Positions 1 to 7,837 of a stretch of 19,281 bases of DNA are shown here, piece by piece (the first letter of the stretch is position 1; each line of letters opens with the position of its first letter). The position numbers and the translations under genes were made by a program. This DNA is from Treponema sp. UBA3819 (GTDB lineage Bacteria; Spirochaetota; Spirochaetia; Treponematales; Treponemataceae): assembly GCA_002369025.1 (NCBI GenBank), contig DFDV01000159.1, positions 1 to 19,281 of the forward strand, read 5' to 3'. The notes below the pieces were generated by a model, which was not told the origin of the DNA, ran no database searches, and saw only the letters and a program-made list of their open reading frames with translations.

Positions 1-1176
1 TATTCATTCTTTGTCACCTATGCAAATATCGACGGCTATACGGCAAAAGGAAGCGTATTTGACGGCCTCAAACCATCTAATCCTCTGGATGCATGGATTG
101 TTTCAATCACTCAGAAGATGATTCAGGATGTTACTAAGGCTCTGGATGATTATGACCTGAGCACGGCAATCGATCCCCTTATCAATTTTATCGACCAGCT
201 CAACAACTGGTACATCCGCCGTTCACGCCGCCGCTTCTGGAAGAGTGAAAACGACAATGATAAGGCAGAGGCATACGAGTCACTTTACTATGCACTCAAA
301 TCTTTCTCACTGACAGCGGCTCCCTTTATTCCTTTCGTTACAGAAAGCATGTGGCAGAACCTCCGCACGGAAAAAGATGCAGAATCAGTTCATCTGGCTG
401 ACTTCCCTGTCTACAATGCCAAACTTCGTGACGAAAAACTTGAATTCCGCATGGATACGGTTCAGAAGGCAGTTTCGATGGGACGTGCCCTGCGCAATCA
501 GTTCAACCTCAAAAACCGCCAGCCCCTGGCTTCTACCCAGCTGGTTACCCGCAATGCTGAGGAACGCAAGGTTCTGGAAAGCATGATTGATACAATCCGC
601 GAGGAACTGAACGTTAAGCAGGTTATCTTCCATGAACGCGAAGATGAACTGGTTGAATACAAGGCAAAGGCAAACTTCAAGGTACTCGGTAAGGAACTGG
701 GCGCTAAAATGAAGGCTGCCGCCGCCAGAATCATTGAGTTGAAAAACGAAGCTATTGCCGACATTCTGAACGGCAAAAAAGTTTCCCTGGATGTGGATGG
801 TCAGAATGTAGACCTCAACACTGAAAAAATTATTGTTGAGAGAATCGAAAAAGAAGACCTTAAGGTAGTAAATGACGGCACCCTTACCGTCGGTCTGGAT
901 ACAAAAGTTACCGATGAACTCAAGAAAGAAGGCTATGTCCGTGACCTTATCCGTGGTATTCAGAACCTGCGCAAGGAAAGCGGCTTTGAAGTAACTGACA
1001 GAATCAAACTTTTTGTTTCCGGCGACTCAGACCTGAAAGATGCATTTGCAAAATTCAAGGAATTTGTTTCCGGCGAAACGCTTGCCACTGTTCAGGAATG
1101 GAAGGACAAACTTTCCAAGCCGACATCTGTTGAAGCCGATGACAAGACATGGAGCATTCAAATTGAAAAAGCATAA
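1..1176 (+). CDS. ileS: Isoleucyl-tRNA synthetase, C-terminal part (5' end outside window)
   Basis: This class I synthetase charges tRNA-Ile with isoleucine in the cytoplasm. The reading frame is open from base 1, so only the last 391 residues are visible; the ATG at 118 is internal. The visible part starts after the catalytic core. YSFFVTYANIDGY (residues 1-13) and NNWYIRRSRRRFW (about 68-80) are typical of the anticodon-binding domain, and a long C-terminal extension follows in place of the bacterial zinc finger. With GRALRNQFNLKNRQPL this matches the eukaryote-like, type 2 IleS found in spirochetes, a class generally associated with mupirocin insensitivity. The HIGH and KMSKS motifs lie upstream of the window. 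The 3' end overlaps the next gene by 14 nt. Family assignment is near certain; the type 2 assignment is strong. Confidence 0.96.
   Translation, partial: YSFFVTYANIDGYTAKGSVFDGLKPSNPLDAWIVSITQKMIQDVTKALDDYDLSTAIDPLINFIDQLNNWYIRRSRRRFWKSENDNDKAEAYESLYYALKSFSLTAAPFIPFVTESMWQNLRTEKDAESVHLADFPVYNAKLRDEKLEFRMDTVQKAVSMGRALRNQFNLKNRQPLASTQLVTRNAEERKVLESMIDTIREELNVKQVIFHEREDELVEYKAKANFKVLGKELGAKMKAAAARIIELKNEAIADILNGKKVSLDVDGQNVDLNTEKIIVERIEKEDLKVVNDGTLTVGLDTKVTDELKKEGYVRDLIRGIQNLRKESGFEVTDRIKLFVSGDSDLKDAFAKFKEFVSGETLATVQEWKDKLSKPTSVEADDKTWSIQIEKA
1151..1165 (+). promoter_or_regulatory. Ribosome binding site and TTG start inside ileS
   Basis: GGAG at 1151-1154 is followed by 8 nt and TTG at 1163-1165. 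The site lies within the last codons of ileS (stop 1174-1176). It decides the start of the downstream lipoprotein and implies translational coupling to ileS. Confidence 0.75.
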
Positions 1177-2068
1177 TACCTTTCTGTTTTCTTTTGCAAT
1201 ATGTCTCCTTGCGCTTCTTGCCGGATGTAAATCTGCACCCGAGCCGGAAGCCGCAGATCCGCTGGCACTGATTGACAGGGATGCCGCACTCTATCTCTAC
1301 ATCCCTGTTCAGAGCCACCTTCCTTTTGTTACATCTACGCTGATCCGCATGACCGGCATGAACGAAAAGGATGCAGAACGCATTGCTTCCCGCACGGAAG
1401 CAGTCTATATTGCAGAAGAAACTTCCAAAAAGCGTCAGCTTTTTCAGCTTTCGGCAAAGGGTTCCTATCCTCTGAAATATGTTACAAAAGCTCTGGTGCC
1501 TGAATACGGCTGGCTTCCCCAGGTGACAGAAAAACTTTCCCTGCCTCATGCCTATTACAAAAATCCCCAGACTCAGATTGAAGTGGCTCTTCCGTCATCT
1601 TCAAATGCGCTGGTTTCATATCAGGTTGAACCTCAGCTTGCCCTCTACGAAGAAAGCCTGGAAGCAGACAATACCCCTGACCCTGCGCCAGTGGCGAATG
1701 CAATGCCTGAGGGTTTTGACAAAAGGGTCTATGAATTCCTTACTGCAGGCAGCAGTACAGAAATCCGCTTTTACGAGCGCAAGGCAGACGCCTTTCTGCA
1801 GAATATGCTGGGGACAGACTTAAAACTTCCCCTAAAATCAGTTGCGGGTACTCTTGCCAATGCAAAAAAGACAGATTCAGAATATGATGCAAAAGTCATG
1901 CTGCAGGTAGCCGATGCCACGCCGGCAAAAATCAAGGCTCTGGTAGCGGGATTAAAAATTGCCCTTTTTCCCATGCCGGCAAAAATCCAGCAGACGGGAA
2001 CAGAGTACATCACTATTTCTGATATTTCCCTCAGTAAGAGCGCCTTTTCCAAACTGCTTCTGCAATAG
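1163..2068 (+). CDS. Lipoprotein, probable TP0453-like outer-membrane-associated protein
   Basis: The predicted product is 301 residues with a lipoprotein signal: KK at 2-3, a hydrophobic stretch 6-20, and lipobox LLAGC with the lipidated Cys at 22. There is no ATG at the right place. I chose TTG at 1163 because GGAG (1151-1154) sits 8 nt upstream and the signal peptide then begins MKKHNTF; the first ATG in frame, at 1040, would add 41 residues coded inside ileS and bury the signal. The mature part is soluble-looking, with amphipathic stretches and no transmembrane segment. Position directly after ileS and before a TPR lipoprotein matches, from memory, T. pallidum TP0453, a lipoprotein described as inserting amphipathic helices into the inner leaflet of the outer membrane. 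Orthology is inferred from order, size and lipidation, not from alignment. Confidence 0.85.
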   Translation: MKKHNTFLFSFAICLLALLAGCKSAPEPEAADPLALIDRDAALYLYIPVQSHLPFVTSTLIRMTGMNEKDAERIASRTEAVYIAEETSKKRQLFQLSAKGSYPLKYVTKALVPEYGWLPQVTEKLSLPHAYYKNPQTQIEVALPSSSNALVSYQVEPQLALYEESLEADNTPDPAPVANAMPEGFDKRVYEFLTAGSSTEIRFYERKADAFLQNMLGTDLKLPLKSVAGTLANAKKTDSEYDAKVMLQVADATPAKIKALVAGLKIALFPMPAKIQQTGTEYITISDISLSKSAFSKLLLQ

Positions 2069-2073
2069 TTCTT

Positions 2074-2775
2074 ATGCGTAAGTCACTTTTTGCCCTGATT
2101 ACAGCTTCTCTTCTTGCCGGCTCAGTCATCACAGGCTGTGCGGCCAGCGGGGGAGTGCTTGTGCCGGGACAAAACCGCATTATTTTACAAAATCTTGCCG
2201 TAGAATATTACAATATTGCAGAAGCCTATATAAATCTCAAAAATTATACAAAGGCAGCCGACTATTACAAACTCGCCATGAGAAACGAGGAACTGTATTA
2301 TCAGGCTTATTATAAACTGGGCAGGGCCTATGCACTTGCGGGAAACTGGAACAAGGCAATGCCTATTTATGAAGATATGCTTGCCAGAGACCCGGAGAAT
2401 GCAGAGATTGCAGAATCCATTGCCTACATACATGCAATGAAGGGAAACAGTGACGAAGCCTTTGCCCGGTATCGCGCCCTCATTGCAAAATATCCCAATG
2501 ATCAGTCTTTGCAGGAAAATTATGTTTCCCTTCTGGTAGACCACGGTAGGGGAGAAATTGCAGAAAAAGAATATTTTGTTCTTAAAGAAAAGTTTCCTGA
2601 CAGCAAGTTGATTTCAGATCTGTCGGTTCGCATTGCAGAAATGGTGGATAATGCAGACCCCGATGCGGCAAAAACAAAAAAGTCTGAAGACGAAAAAACA
2701 AAAAAGTCTGAAGACGAAAAAACAAAAAAGGCTGAAGCCGAAGCTCCAGCCGCTGATAAAAGCAAAAAGAATTAG
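2074..2775 (+). CDS. TPR-repeat lipoprotein (TP0454-like)
   Basis: This 233-residue protein has a lipoprotein signal (hydrophobic 4-19, lipobox VITGC, Cys22) followed by about four tetratricopeptide repeats at roughly 41-74, 77-110, 111-144 and 145-178. Recognisable TPR signatures are AEAYINLKNYTKAADYYKLA and YKLGRAYALAGNWNKAMPIYE-like spacing. The C-terminus (about 199-233) is a lysine/glutamate-rich tail built on KTKKSEDE repeats. TPR lipoproteins act as periplasmic protein-protein adaptors. The ATG lies 5 nt after the preceding stop with no clear Shine-Dalgarno, so translation is probably coupled to the lipoprotein upstream. The stop overlaps that of the convergent gene by 4 bases (TTAG at 2772-2775). 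The position matches T. pallidum TP0454 as I remember it; a functional partnership of the two lipoproteins is inference. Confidence 0.88.
   Translation: MRKSLFALITASLLAGSVITGCAASGGVLVPGQNRIILQNLAVEYYNIAEAYINLKNYTKAADYYKLAMRNEELYYQAYYKLGRAYALAGNWNKAMPIYEDMLARDPENAEIAESIAYIHAMKGNSDEAFARYRALIAKYPNDQSLQENYVSLLVDHGRGEIAEKEYFVLKEKFPDSKLISDLSVRIAEMVDNADPDAAKTKKSEDEKTKKSEDEKTKKAEAEAPAADKSKKN
2674..2745 (+). repeat. 24-bp tandem repeat, three copies
   Basis: Units at 2674-2697, 2698-2721 and 2722-2745. The first two are identical (encoding TKKSEDEK); the third is diverged (TKKAEAEA). The repeat encodes the charged tail of the TPR lipoprotein and keeps frame, so copy-number change would only lengthen or shorten the tail. 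Confidence 0.9.
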
Positions 2776-3956
2776 TTTTTCTTATTCATATATTCACGGT
2801 ATTTTTCAGGATTTACCCGGAATGCAATAATCGGAGAATCTTTGTCATCCGCTGCATGCAGGACAGCCTGTTCGGCTTCCGTAATCAGACGCTGGGCGGT
2901 GATTATTCTTTCGCTGCGGGATGAAAGTCCGATTGCAAGCCTGCTGCCACTATTATCTTCATTCAGTTTTTTATCCATTGCACCGTAAAGTGACTGGGCA
3001 ATTGCCAGCGCAGAATCCAGGTTTGTATTGTTTATCATCAGGGCAAAGCCATCGTTGTATCTGTATGTTACGCCCTGATTTCCCATTCTTTCAGAAAGCA
3101 TGGCTGCAACTTCCTTAGTAGAATCTGCGTCTTCCCTGAAAGGATTTATGCGGATGATGAGCAGGGAAAGGTCTGCCTCTTCCTGTGCGCTACGGGAAAT
3201 TGCTGTCTGCAATTCTGCTTCCAGAAGGGCCTGGGGGCGGGCTGCTGAAGAAGCTGTTTCTGTTTCGTCTTCAAAAGAGAGAATATCTCCCTCAGTATCT
3301 TCCGCTGTTTCCCGGTTTTCTTCTTCCATTGCACTGATGGGATCAAAGTCATCATCATTTTCCGCAGTTTCTTCAACTTCCTCTTTTTCATCAGAAATGG
3401 AAATGACATCGTCCTCTGTCATAAAGTCATCGTCTGTCTTCTTTAATCTTCTGTAGCGGGGGGTAGCCGTCATCTGAATGATAAAAAGAAGAACAACAGC
3501 GGCAATCGTACCGGTCAGAATCAGAATAAATGAAACTTTTGCATAATTGTAGATGGCTGTCTGGCTGATTGCCAGCATGCTTGCCGTTACGGTTAAAGTG
3601 TTTCCCAAAAGGGTTGTCGTATTACGGGTAAGGCTCTCTGTTACTGTTTCTGATGCCTGAAAATCTTCTGCCGGGTATTCATAGATTTTCTTGTTATTCA
3701 CATCAAGGCGCAGATAGGCAAAATCGTTGCGGTAGCGGGTCAATAGCTGAGTGAATTCTCCGTTGAAGTTGGGTGAGTTCGGTTCGTATTTGGCAGAAAG
3801 AGTTGCTGTTTCCATCATAAAGGTGTCAAAACGTTCCTGTACCTTTCCGGGTCCCGCCTTTTTGTCCGACATTATTCCCAGAATAAAATAGGCTACCGCA
3901 AAAACAAAAATAACAGCGATAAGTGCCTGGGCGATTTTAATGTGTTTTGTTTTCAT
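2772..3956 (-). CDS. Two-pass membrane protein with degenerate GGDEF-like domain
   Basis: The product is 394 residues. Membrane segments are at about 8-28 and 139-161, framing an extracytoplasmic loop of about 110 residues that may be a sensor domain. A very acidic cytoplasmic linker follows (about 174-235). The C-terminal domain (about 243-390) has the outline of a diguanylate cyclase fold: LSLLIIRINPF, then RYNDGFALMI at 299-308 where RYGGDEF is expected, then IGLSSR and a final TEAEQAVLHA helix like the usual DEALYEAK. The catalytic GGDEF residues are replaced (NDGFA), so cyclase activity is unlikely; it could be a receptor or an inert signalling domain. The start ATG overlaps the TGA of the gene upstream (ATGA, 3953-3956), making this the last gene of the five-gene operon. 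The fold assignment is by eye. Confidence 0.75.
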   Translation of the reverse strand: MKTKHIKIAQALIAVIFVFAVAYFILGIMSDKKAGPGKVQERFDTFMMETATLSAKYEPNSPNFNGEFTQLLTRYRNDFAYLRLDVNNKKIYEYPAEDFQASETVTESLTRNTTTLLGNTLTVTASMLAISQTAIYNYAKVSFILILTGTIAAVVLLFIIQMTATPRYRRLKKTDDDFMTEDDVISISDEKEEVEETAENDDDFDPISAMEEENRETAEDTEGDILSFEDETETASSAARPQALLEAELQTAISRSAQEEADLSLLIIRINPFREDADSTKEVAAMLSERMGNQGVTYRYNDGFALMINNTNLDSALAIAQSLYGAMDKKLNEDNSGSRLAIGLSSRSERIITAQRLITEAEQAVLHAADDKDSPIIAFRVNPEKYREYMNKKN

Positions 3957-5473
3957 ATCAGTTCAGTATACTCCAATGTTTTTCTATATGCCTGTCGGAC
4001 AATTTCTGTAAAACTCTCCGCAGTTCCCCGTATTCGTCTAAGCCAGGCGATATAGGGAAGCAGGGTAAGCCACAAGGGAGAATTCCTGCTGCCTGTATCT
4101 TGACTCATTCGTAATTCTTTTTTGTAGGCCTGGGAAAATGCCGTAAAGTTAAAAGCTTCAGTTTTTAACAGACTTTCCTGTCCTGCCGCTTTTGCCTTTT
4201 CCGCTTTTCCAGTCCTTATATATGTATTATCGGCTTTTTTTGTAAAATTGTTCACAGTCAGAAAGGCGTCCAGTGATTTTCTGTAGGAATCCAGAACCTC
4301 TGTGCTGTAGACTCCCTCTCCTTTTTGAATGAGGGGGGTACGGAAAAGGAGGGCGTCAAAAAAACTTTCCGCAGGCTTAAGGCGGCCGCTTTTTGTATTA
4401 TAGAGGTCATCAAGATAGGTTCCTGAGGCATAGGCCTTTCCCTGATGATAGGCAAAATCAGCGCCAAAAAATACCAGTTCGTCAAAACCTGCCTGTATGG
4501 CAAAATCTGCGGCCGCAATCGTTACCGTTCCGCTCCCTGCCTGCAGGGAAGCAAGTGGCGTTTTGGAAAGCTGTGATGCGTATGCGGAAAGAGGATGTCC
4601 GGTCTGAACAAAGTGCAGGGGAGCCTGACGGGAAAGTGTTCGGGCTGTTGCGGGATTTGCAGAAAGGTCAAGTACAAAATAGCTTTCTTTTTTTGCTTCA
4701 AAAAAATGGGCATGAGAAATCATCTGGGCATCCACGCTAACCGCAACATCGCTTACAATGCCGTGGCGGAGCAGGGCTCTGTAGGCTGTATCAGTTGCAA
4801 TGATGACGTATGCATCTCTCTTTTTTTTCAGCTCTTCTACACTCTGGTCAAGACTGGGGCCTGCCGCAATGACAGCCGCTTTTTTTGACCTGTCAAATGT
4901 CATGGAAGAGGGGCTAAAGTCTGCCGCCTGCCTGAGGTTTACAAAAATATTTCTCTGCCAGATGCCGCCAAAATGACTTTGCACAGAAAAATCAGCGCTT
5001 ATGGCCGCAAGGGTCTTTTGAACGCATTCCTTTATCGCCCTGGCTTCATCTGTAAAGTTCTGTTCCCAGGCACGCAGGGAAAGAAGCTGTATGGCAGAGT
5101 ATTCTGCAGGAATAAAACGGGTAAAAAGAATTTCCTGTAAGTTTTCAGCCGAAGTCAGTATGATGCGGGAGTCCTGTAAAAGTTTTTTTGCCAGAGGAAG
5201 CTTTTTTACAAAATTAAGGTCTGCCTGATTCTTTTCTACTGCAAGTATGCTGCTATGGGGAAAGGCATTCCTTAGTGCTTCAATATGAAAGGCACCGCAA
5301 ATGCCCAGGATGATAAAAAATGTATCTTCCGGGCTTCCTGCGCACTGGCTTGCAAACTGCTGTCCTTCACGGACAGGATTATACTTTGAGTGAAATGCAA
5401 TTTCCTTTCTCAGGGGAATCAGTGAGCCGTCTTTTGCCTCTGTTATCGCAGTGTAGGAACATTCTTCATTCAT
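3953..5473 (-). CDS. DUF115/Maf-type glycosyltransferase family protein (first paralog)
   Basis: This 506-residue cytoplasmic protein belongs to the DUF115 (MptE-like, Maf) family. Family signatures are HSKYNPVREG at 28-37, the nucleotide-binding-like AAVIAAGPSLD at 199-209, SDVAVSVDAQ at 241-250, GSGTV at 313-317 and FFGADFAY at 335-342, which mark the Rossmann-like core. In other bacteria Maf proteins transfer nonulosonic acids onto flagellin, and treponemal FlaB flagellins are known to be glycosylated. Substrate and target here are not visible. AAAGG-type sequence lies about 7 nt before the ATG, and the gene overlaps the preceding paralog by 8 nt (ATGAATGA at 5473-5466). It is longer in its N-terminal domain and better conserved in the core than its neighbour, so it is the likelier enzyme of the pair. 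Confidence 0.87.
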   Translation of the reverse strand: MNEECSYTAITEAKDGSLIPLRKEIAFHSKYNPVREGQQFASQCAGSPEDTFFIILGICGAFHIEALRNAFPHSSILAVEKNQADLNFVKKLPLAKKLLQDSRIILTSAENLQEILFTRFIPAEYSAIQLLSLRAWEQNFTDEARAIKECVQKTLAAISADFSVQSHFGGIWQRNIFVNLRQAADFSPSSMTFDRSKKAAVIAAGPSLDQSVEELKKKRDAYVIIATDTAYRALLRHGIVSDVAVSVDAQMISHAHFFEAKKESYFVLDLSANPATARTLSRQAPLHFVQTGHPLSAYASQLSKTPLASLQAGSGTVTIAAADFAIQAGFDELVFFGADFAYHQGKAYASGTYLDDLYNTKSGRLKPAESFFDALLFRTPLIQKGEGVYSTEVLDSYRKSLDAFLTVNNFTKKADNTYIRTGKAEKAKAAGQESLLKTEAFNFTAFSQAYKKELRMSQDTGSRNSPLWLTLLPYIAWLRRIRGTAESFTEIVRQAYRKTLEYTELI

Positions 5474-6950
5474 GGATAAGCCTTTCCAGTTCTCTTAAAA
5501 CTTCTTCTGATTTTTCAGCAATTTTTTTTTCATAAAGGGATTTTTCTTCTTCCCGCAAAGATCTGTTTTTGAGCATTGTCTCCACTGGAAAAAGTTCCCT
5601 GTAAAATACTTCTGATTTTGTAAAGCCTTCTATAACGCTGCGGATTTTTCCAGAACAAGAGGAATCTTTTTCCTCGCAAAAAGTCAGCGCAGGCTTTTTG
5701 CCCGCACAGGCCGGACATTTTTTTTCAAAATCAGCCCAGTTGATGTCTTTTATTGCACCCAGACTGTTTTTAAAAGAATAATTATCTGAAAGCCTGAACA
5801 TTCTCTTTCCCAGACGTTCTGATTCAGCCCTAAACCAGGCCCTGTAGATATCAAGAGCCCCGGATGGTGAGCAGACTGAAGCTGCTATGCGGCTTTCTTT
5901 GGGGCGCAGACGGCCGTCTTTGATTTCATTGCAGAGGGAGAGTGCATTTGGTTCTGTATGCTGAAAGCTTTGTGATTTTTCCAGATCCAGCCCGCAGAAA
6001 AAGATCTGTCTGTCAGTCAGATTGAGCGCAAGTTCAAGGGCTGTTCCGCTTACTGTTCCGTTTCTCCGGGCTATCATGGCAGAAAGACCGCAGGCCGCAA
6101 GCATTTTGTTCTCAAGTCCGTCCTCATAGCAGAGGGGAATAAGAGGAGCTTTTTCCAGCAGAGAAAGGGGAAGAGCTGCTTCTGCCGCAATGGCATGGGG
6201 AATACCGTCAGACTGCATACCGCAGAGAGCAAGGTGTTTTTTTGCCCAGTAGCCGCCGTCAGTAGAAATGACCAGATCAGGACTGATGCCGTATGAAAGC
6301 AGGGGCAAAAGGGCGGAGGAAAGGGCAATCAGATAAAAGCGTTCCCTGAATTCTTTGATGTGAGGCAGGGAGTCTTTGAGGCTGGGGCCCGATGCGGCAA
6401 TAAGAATGTCACAGGAGCCTTTTTCAATAAGGGCAGGTCTTTTGATGTAAGAGCAGAATCGTATGCTGTTTTTTAGCCAGCGTTTTGCAAAATATGACCG
6501 GGTTCCCAATACATCCCTGCTTTTTGATACTGCATTTTTTATAGCCTGCCAGACATTTTTTGTCTCTGAAGCAAAAGCGGTTTCTGAGCCTGGCCAGGCA
6601 AAAAAGAGGCTTGAACAGAGAACTTCCTCGCCAAAACTTGCGTACAGCCTCTCTGTCAGGTCATTTTCTTTCTCAGCGTAGATACAAATATCCCAGAGTC
6701 TGTCACTTTGAGCAAAATCTTTTACGAGTCTGATTGCACAAAATTTTGCCTGGGGAAATCTTTTTCTTAAAAAAGGAAGACAGTAAGAAAGGGCCGGTTC
6801 AATGATAAAGACTGCTGAGGGGTTAAAAGCCGCTTCCATGCGCTGAACAAAACTTTCTGCTTCTCTTGAAGGATTGTAGGCAGAATGAATGTGCTTTCCG
6901 TCCGCTGCACATGTTTTTTCACCATTTTTTGCGTCGGAGAATGTTATCAC
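5466..6950 (-). CDS. DUF115/Maf-type family protein (second, diverged paralog)
   Basis: The product is 494 residues and is a paralog of the gene downstream. It has HSAYNPSREAESF at 22-34, LIAASGPSLKD at 183-193, SPDLVISTDGG at 223-232, NGTVSGTALELAL at 297-309 and FFCGLDLE at 317-324, the same order as the neighbour. The C-terminus (about 445-494) is a charged, probably coiled helix not obvious in the other copy. The start is GTG at 6950, two nt after the stop of the 294-residue gene, with AGGG 6 nt upstream; there is no ATG nearby. Overall identity to the paralog is low outside the motifs, so this is an old duplication and the two probably have different roles, or act as a heteromer. Substrate is unknown. 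Confidence 0.83.
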   Translation of the reverse strand: MITFSDAKNGEKTCAADGKHIHSAYNPSREAESFVQRMEAAFNPSAVFIIEPALSYCLPFLRKRFPQAKFCAIRLVKDFAQSDRLWDICIYAEKENDLTERLYASFGEEVLCSSLFFAWPGSETAFASETKNVWQAIKNAVSKSRDVLGTRSYFAKRWLKNSIRFCSYIKRPALIEKGSCDILIAASGPSLKDSLPHIKEFRERFYLIALSSALLPLLSYGISPDLVISTDGGYWAKKHLALCGMQSDGIPHAIAAEAALPLSLLEKAPLIPLCYEDGLENKMLAACGLSAMIARRNGTVSGTALELALNLTDRQIFFCGLDLEKSQSFQHTEPNALSLCNEIKDGRLRPKESRIAASVCSPSGALDIYRAWFRAESERLGKRMFRLSDNYSFKNSLGAIKDINWADFEKKCPACAGKKPALTFCEEKDSSCSGKIRSVIEGFTKSEVFYRELFPVETMLKNRSLREEEKSLYEKKIAEKSEEVLRELERLIHE

Positions 6951-6952
6951 AA

Positions 6953-7837
6953 TCAGCCCTGCTGCAGGAAAGTCAGGGTTCCCTTAACATTAGGACAAAC
7001 TCCTGCCATAAGAAGAACGATACCCTTTGCCGCTTCTTTTCCAACCATATCGGTCAGAGTCTGTACGATATGAAACTGCAGCAGCTGTTCGTCAACTTCA
7101 TCTTTTGCAAAGAATACAATTTTGATTTCTCCGTCTTTTCCCAGTTCGCTGCAGTTTGGAGTTTGAAAAATTGTCTTGCAGATACGGGCGATGTGGTCGT
7201 AAATGATGTCTGTCATTTTTTGGCGGGCAGAGTTTTCTGCAAAAGGTACATCCTTTATGGCACTTGCGACCGCATTTTTAACGGAAAGAAAATAGAGGTT
7301 TGCATTGGACATGGTCAGTCCCCGCTTTACGGCCGCCTCAAGTTCATCACCCCTTGCCTTGTTTTCCGGCATATAGAGGAAATGAGAAATTTCACTTTTT
7401 ACGCTGTCAGAGGGAGGAAGATTTGTTTCTTCTTCATCCTGCTCCTGAATAATCATCAGAATGGAATCATCCATTTTAATAAAATGAAGTTTTGCTACGA
7501 TGCTCAGCATTTCTTCAGAAAAGAACTGGTTAAAGGCAGCGCTTTCCGCGGTTCCCTGGGTATATGAATTCCAGTCACCGTTTGTAATCAGGGTTCCATC
7601 CCAAAAATCTTTTGAAGAATAGGAGAGGGCTATTGATTCTGCATCAAGACCAATGGATTTTGTAATGTGGTATGCGTCACCGTTTCTCTGCAAGAGTGCA
7701 ATATGGCTAAAAGCATTTTTTTTGCACCAGTCATAGAAATTCCCGGATTTTACACCTGCTGACTCATATTGTTCAGCACGGGCGAGCAGTCCGGGACCTT
7801 TCTGTTCCATTGTGTCGATATAACTCAGCAATCCCAT
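6953..7837 (-). CDS. Conserved-looking protein of unknown function, possibly GAF-like
   Basis: I do not recognise this 294-residue soluble protein. It has no signal peptide or membrane segment. Residues about 35-135 alternate strands and helices (FSHIALLQRNGDAYHITKS at 43-61, then FWDGTLITNGDW, then LHFIKMDDSILMIIQEQ at 117-133), which could be a GAF/PAS-like sensor fold, but this is a weak impression. Residues about 145-294 include a mostly helical stretch and a beta strand, EIKIVFFAKDE at 237-247. The ATG overlaps the TAA of the 924-residue gene by one base (TAATG at 7839-7835), and its own stop is 2 nt before the first Maf-like gene. That coupling suggests a function tied to the acidic protein upstream. 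Confidence 0.7.
   Translation of the reverse strand: MGLLSYIDTMEQKGPGLLARAEQYESAGVKSGNFYDWCKKNAFSHIALLQRNGDAYHITKSIGLDAESIALSYSSKDFWDGTLITNGDWNSYTQGTAESAAFNQFFSEEMLSIVAKLHFIKMDDSILMIIQEQDEEETNLPPSDSVKSEISHFLYMPENKARGDELEAAVKRGLTMSNANLYFLSVKNAVASAIKDVPFAENSARQKMTDIIYDHIARICKTIFQTPNCSELGKDGEIKIVFFAKDEVDEQLLQFHIVQTLTDMVGKEAAKGIVLLMAGVCPNVKGTLTFLQQG

Noticed and set aside
1040..1162. Upstream ATG start for the lipoprotein
   Set aside because: It would place 41 ileS-overlapping residues before a clear lipoprotein signal; the TTG at 1163 has an ideally spaced GGAG.
2674..2745. A-rich repeats as a phase-variable slippage tract
   Set aside because: Units are 24 bp and in frame, so slippage would change tail length but not switch expression. 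The poly-A runs are short and interrupted.
6866..7567. Plus-strand 233-codon open frame crossing two minus-strand genes
   Set aside because: It is Phe/Cys/His-rich with no recognisable domain. It spans the junction of two well-supported coupled genes on the opposite strand, and no promoter or ribosome site was seen.
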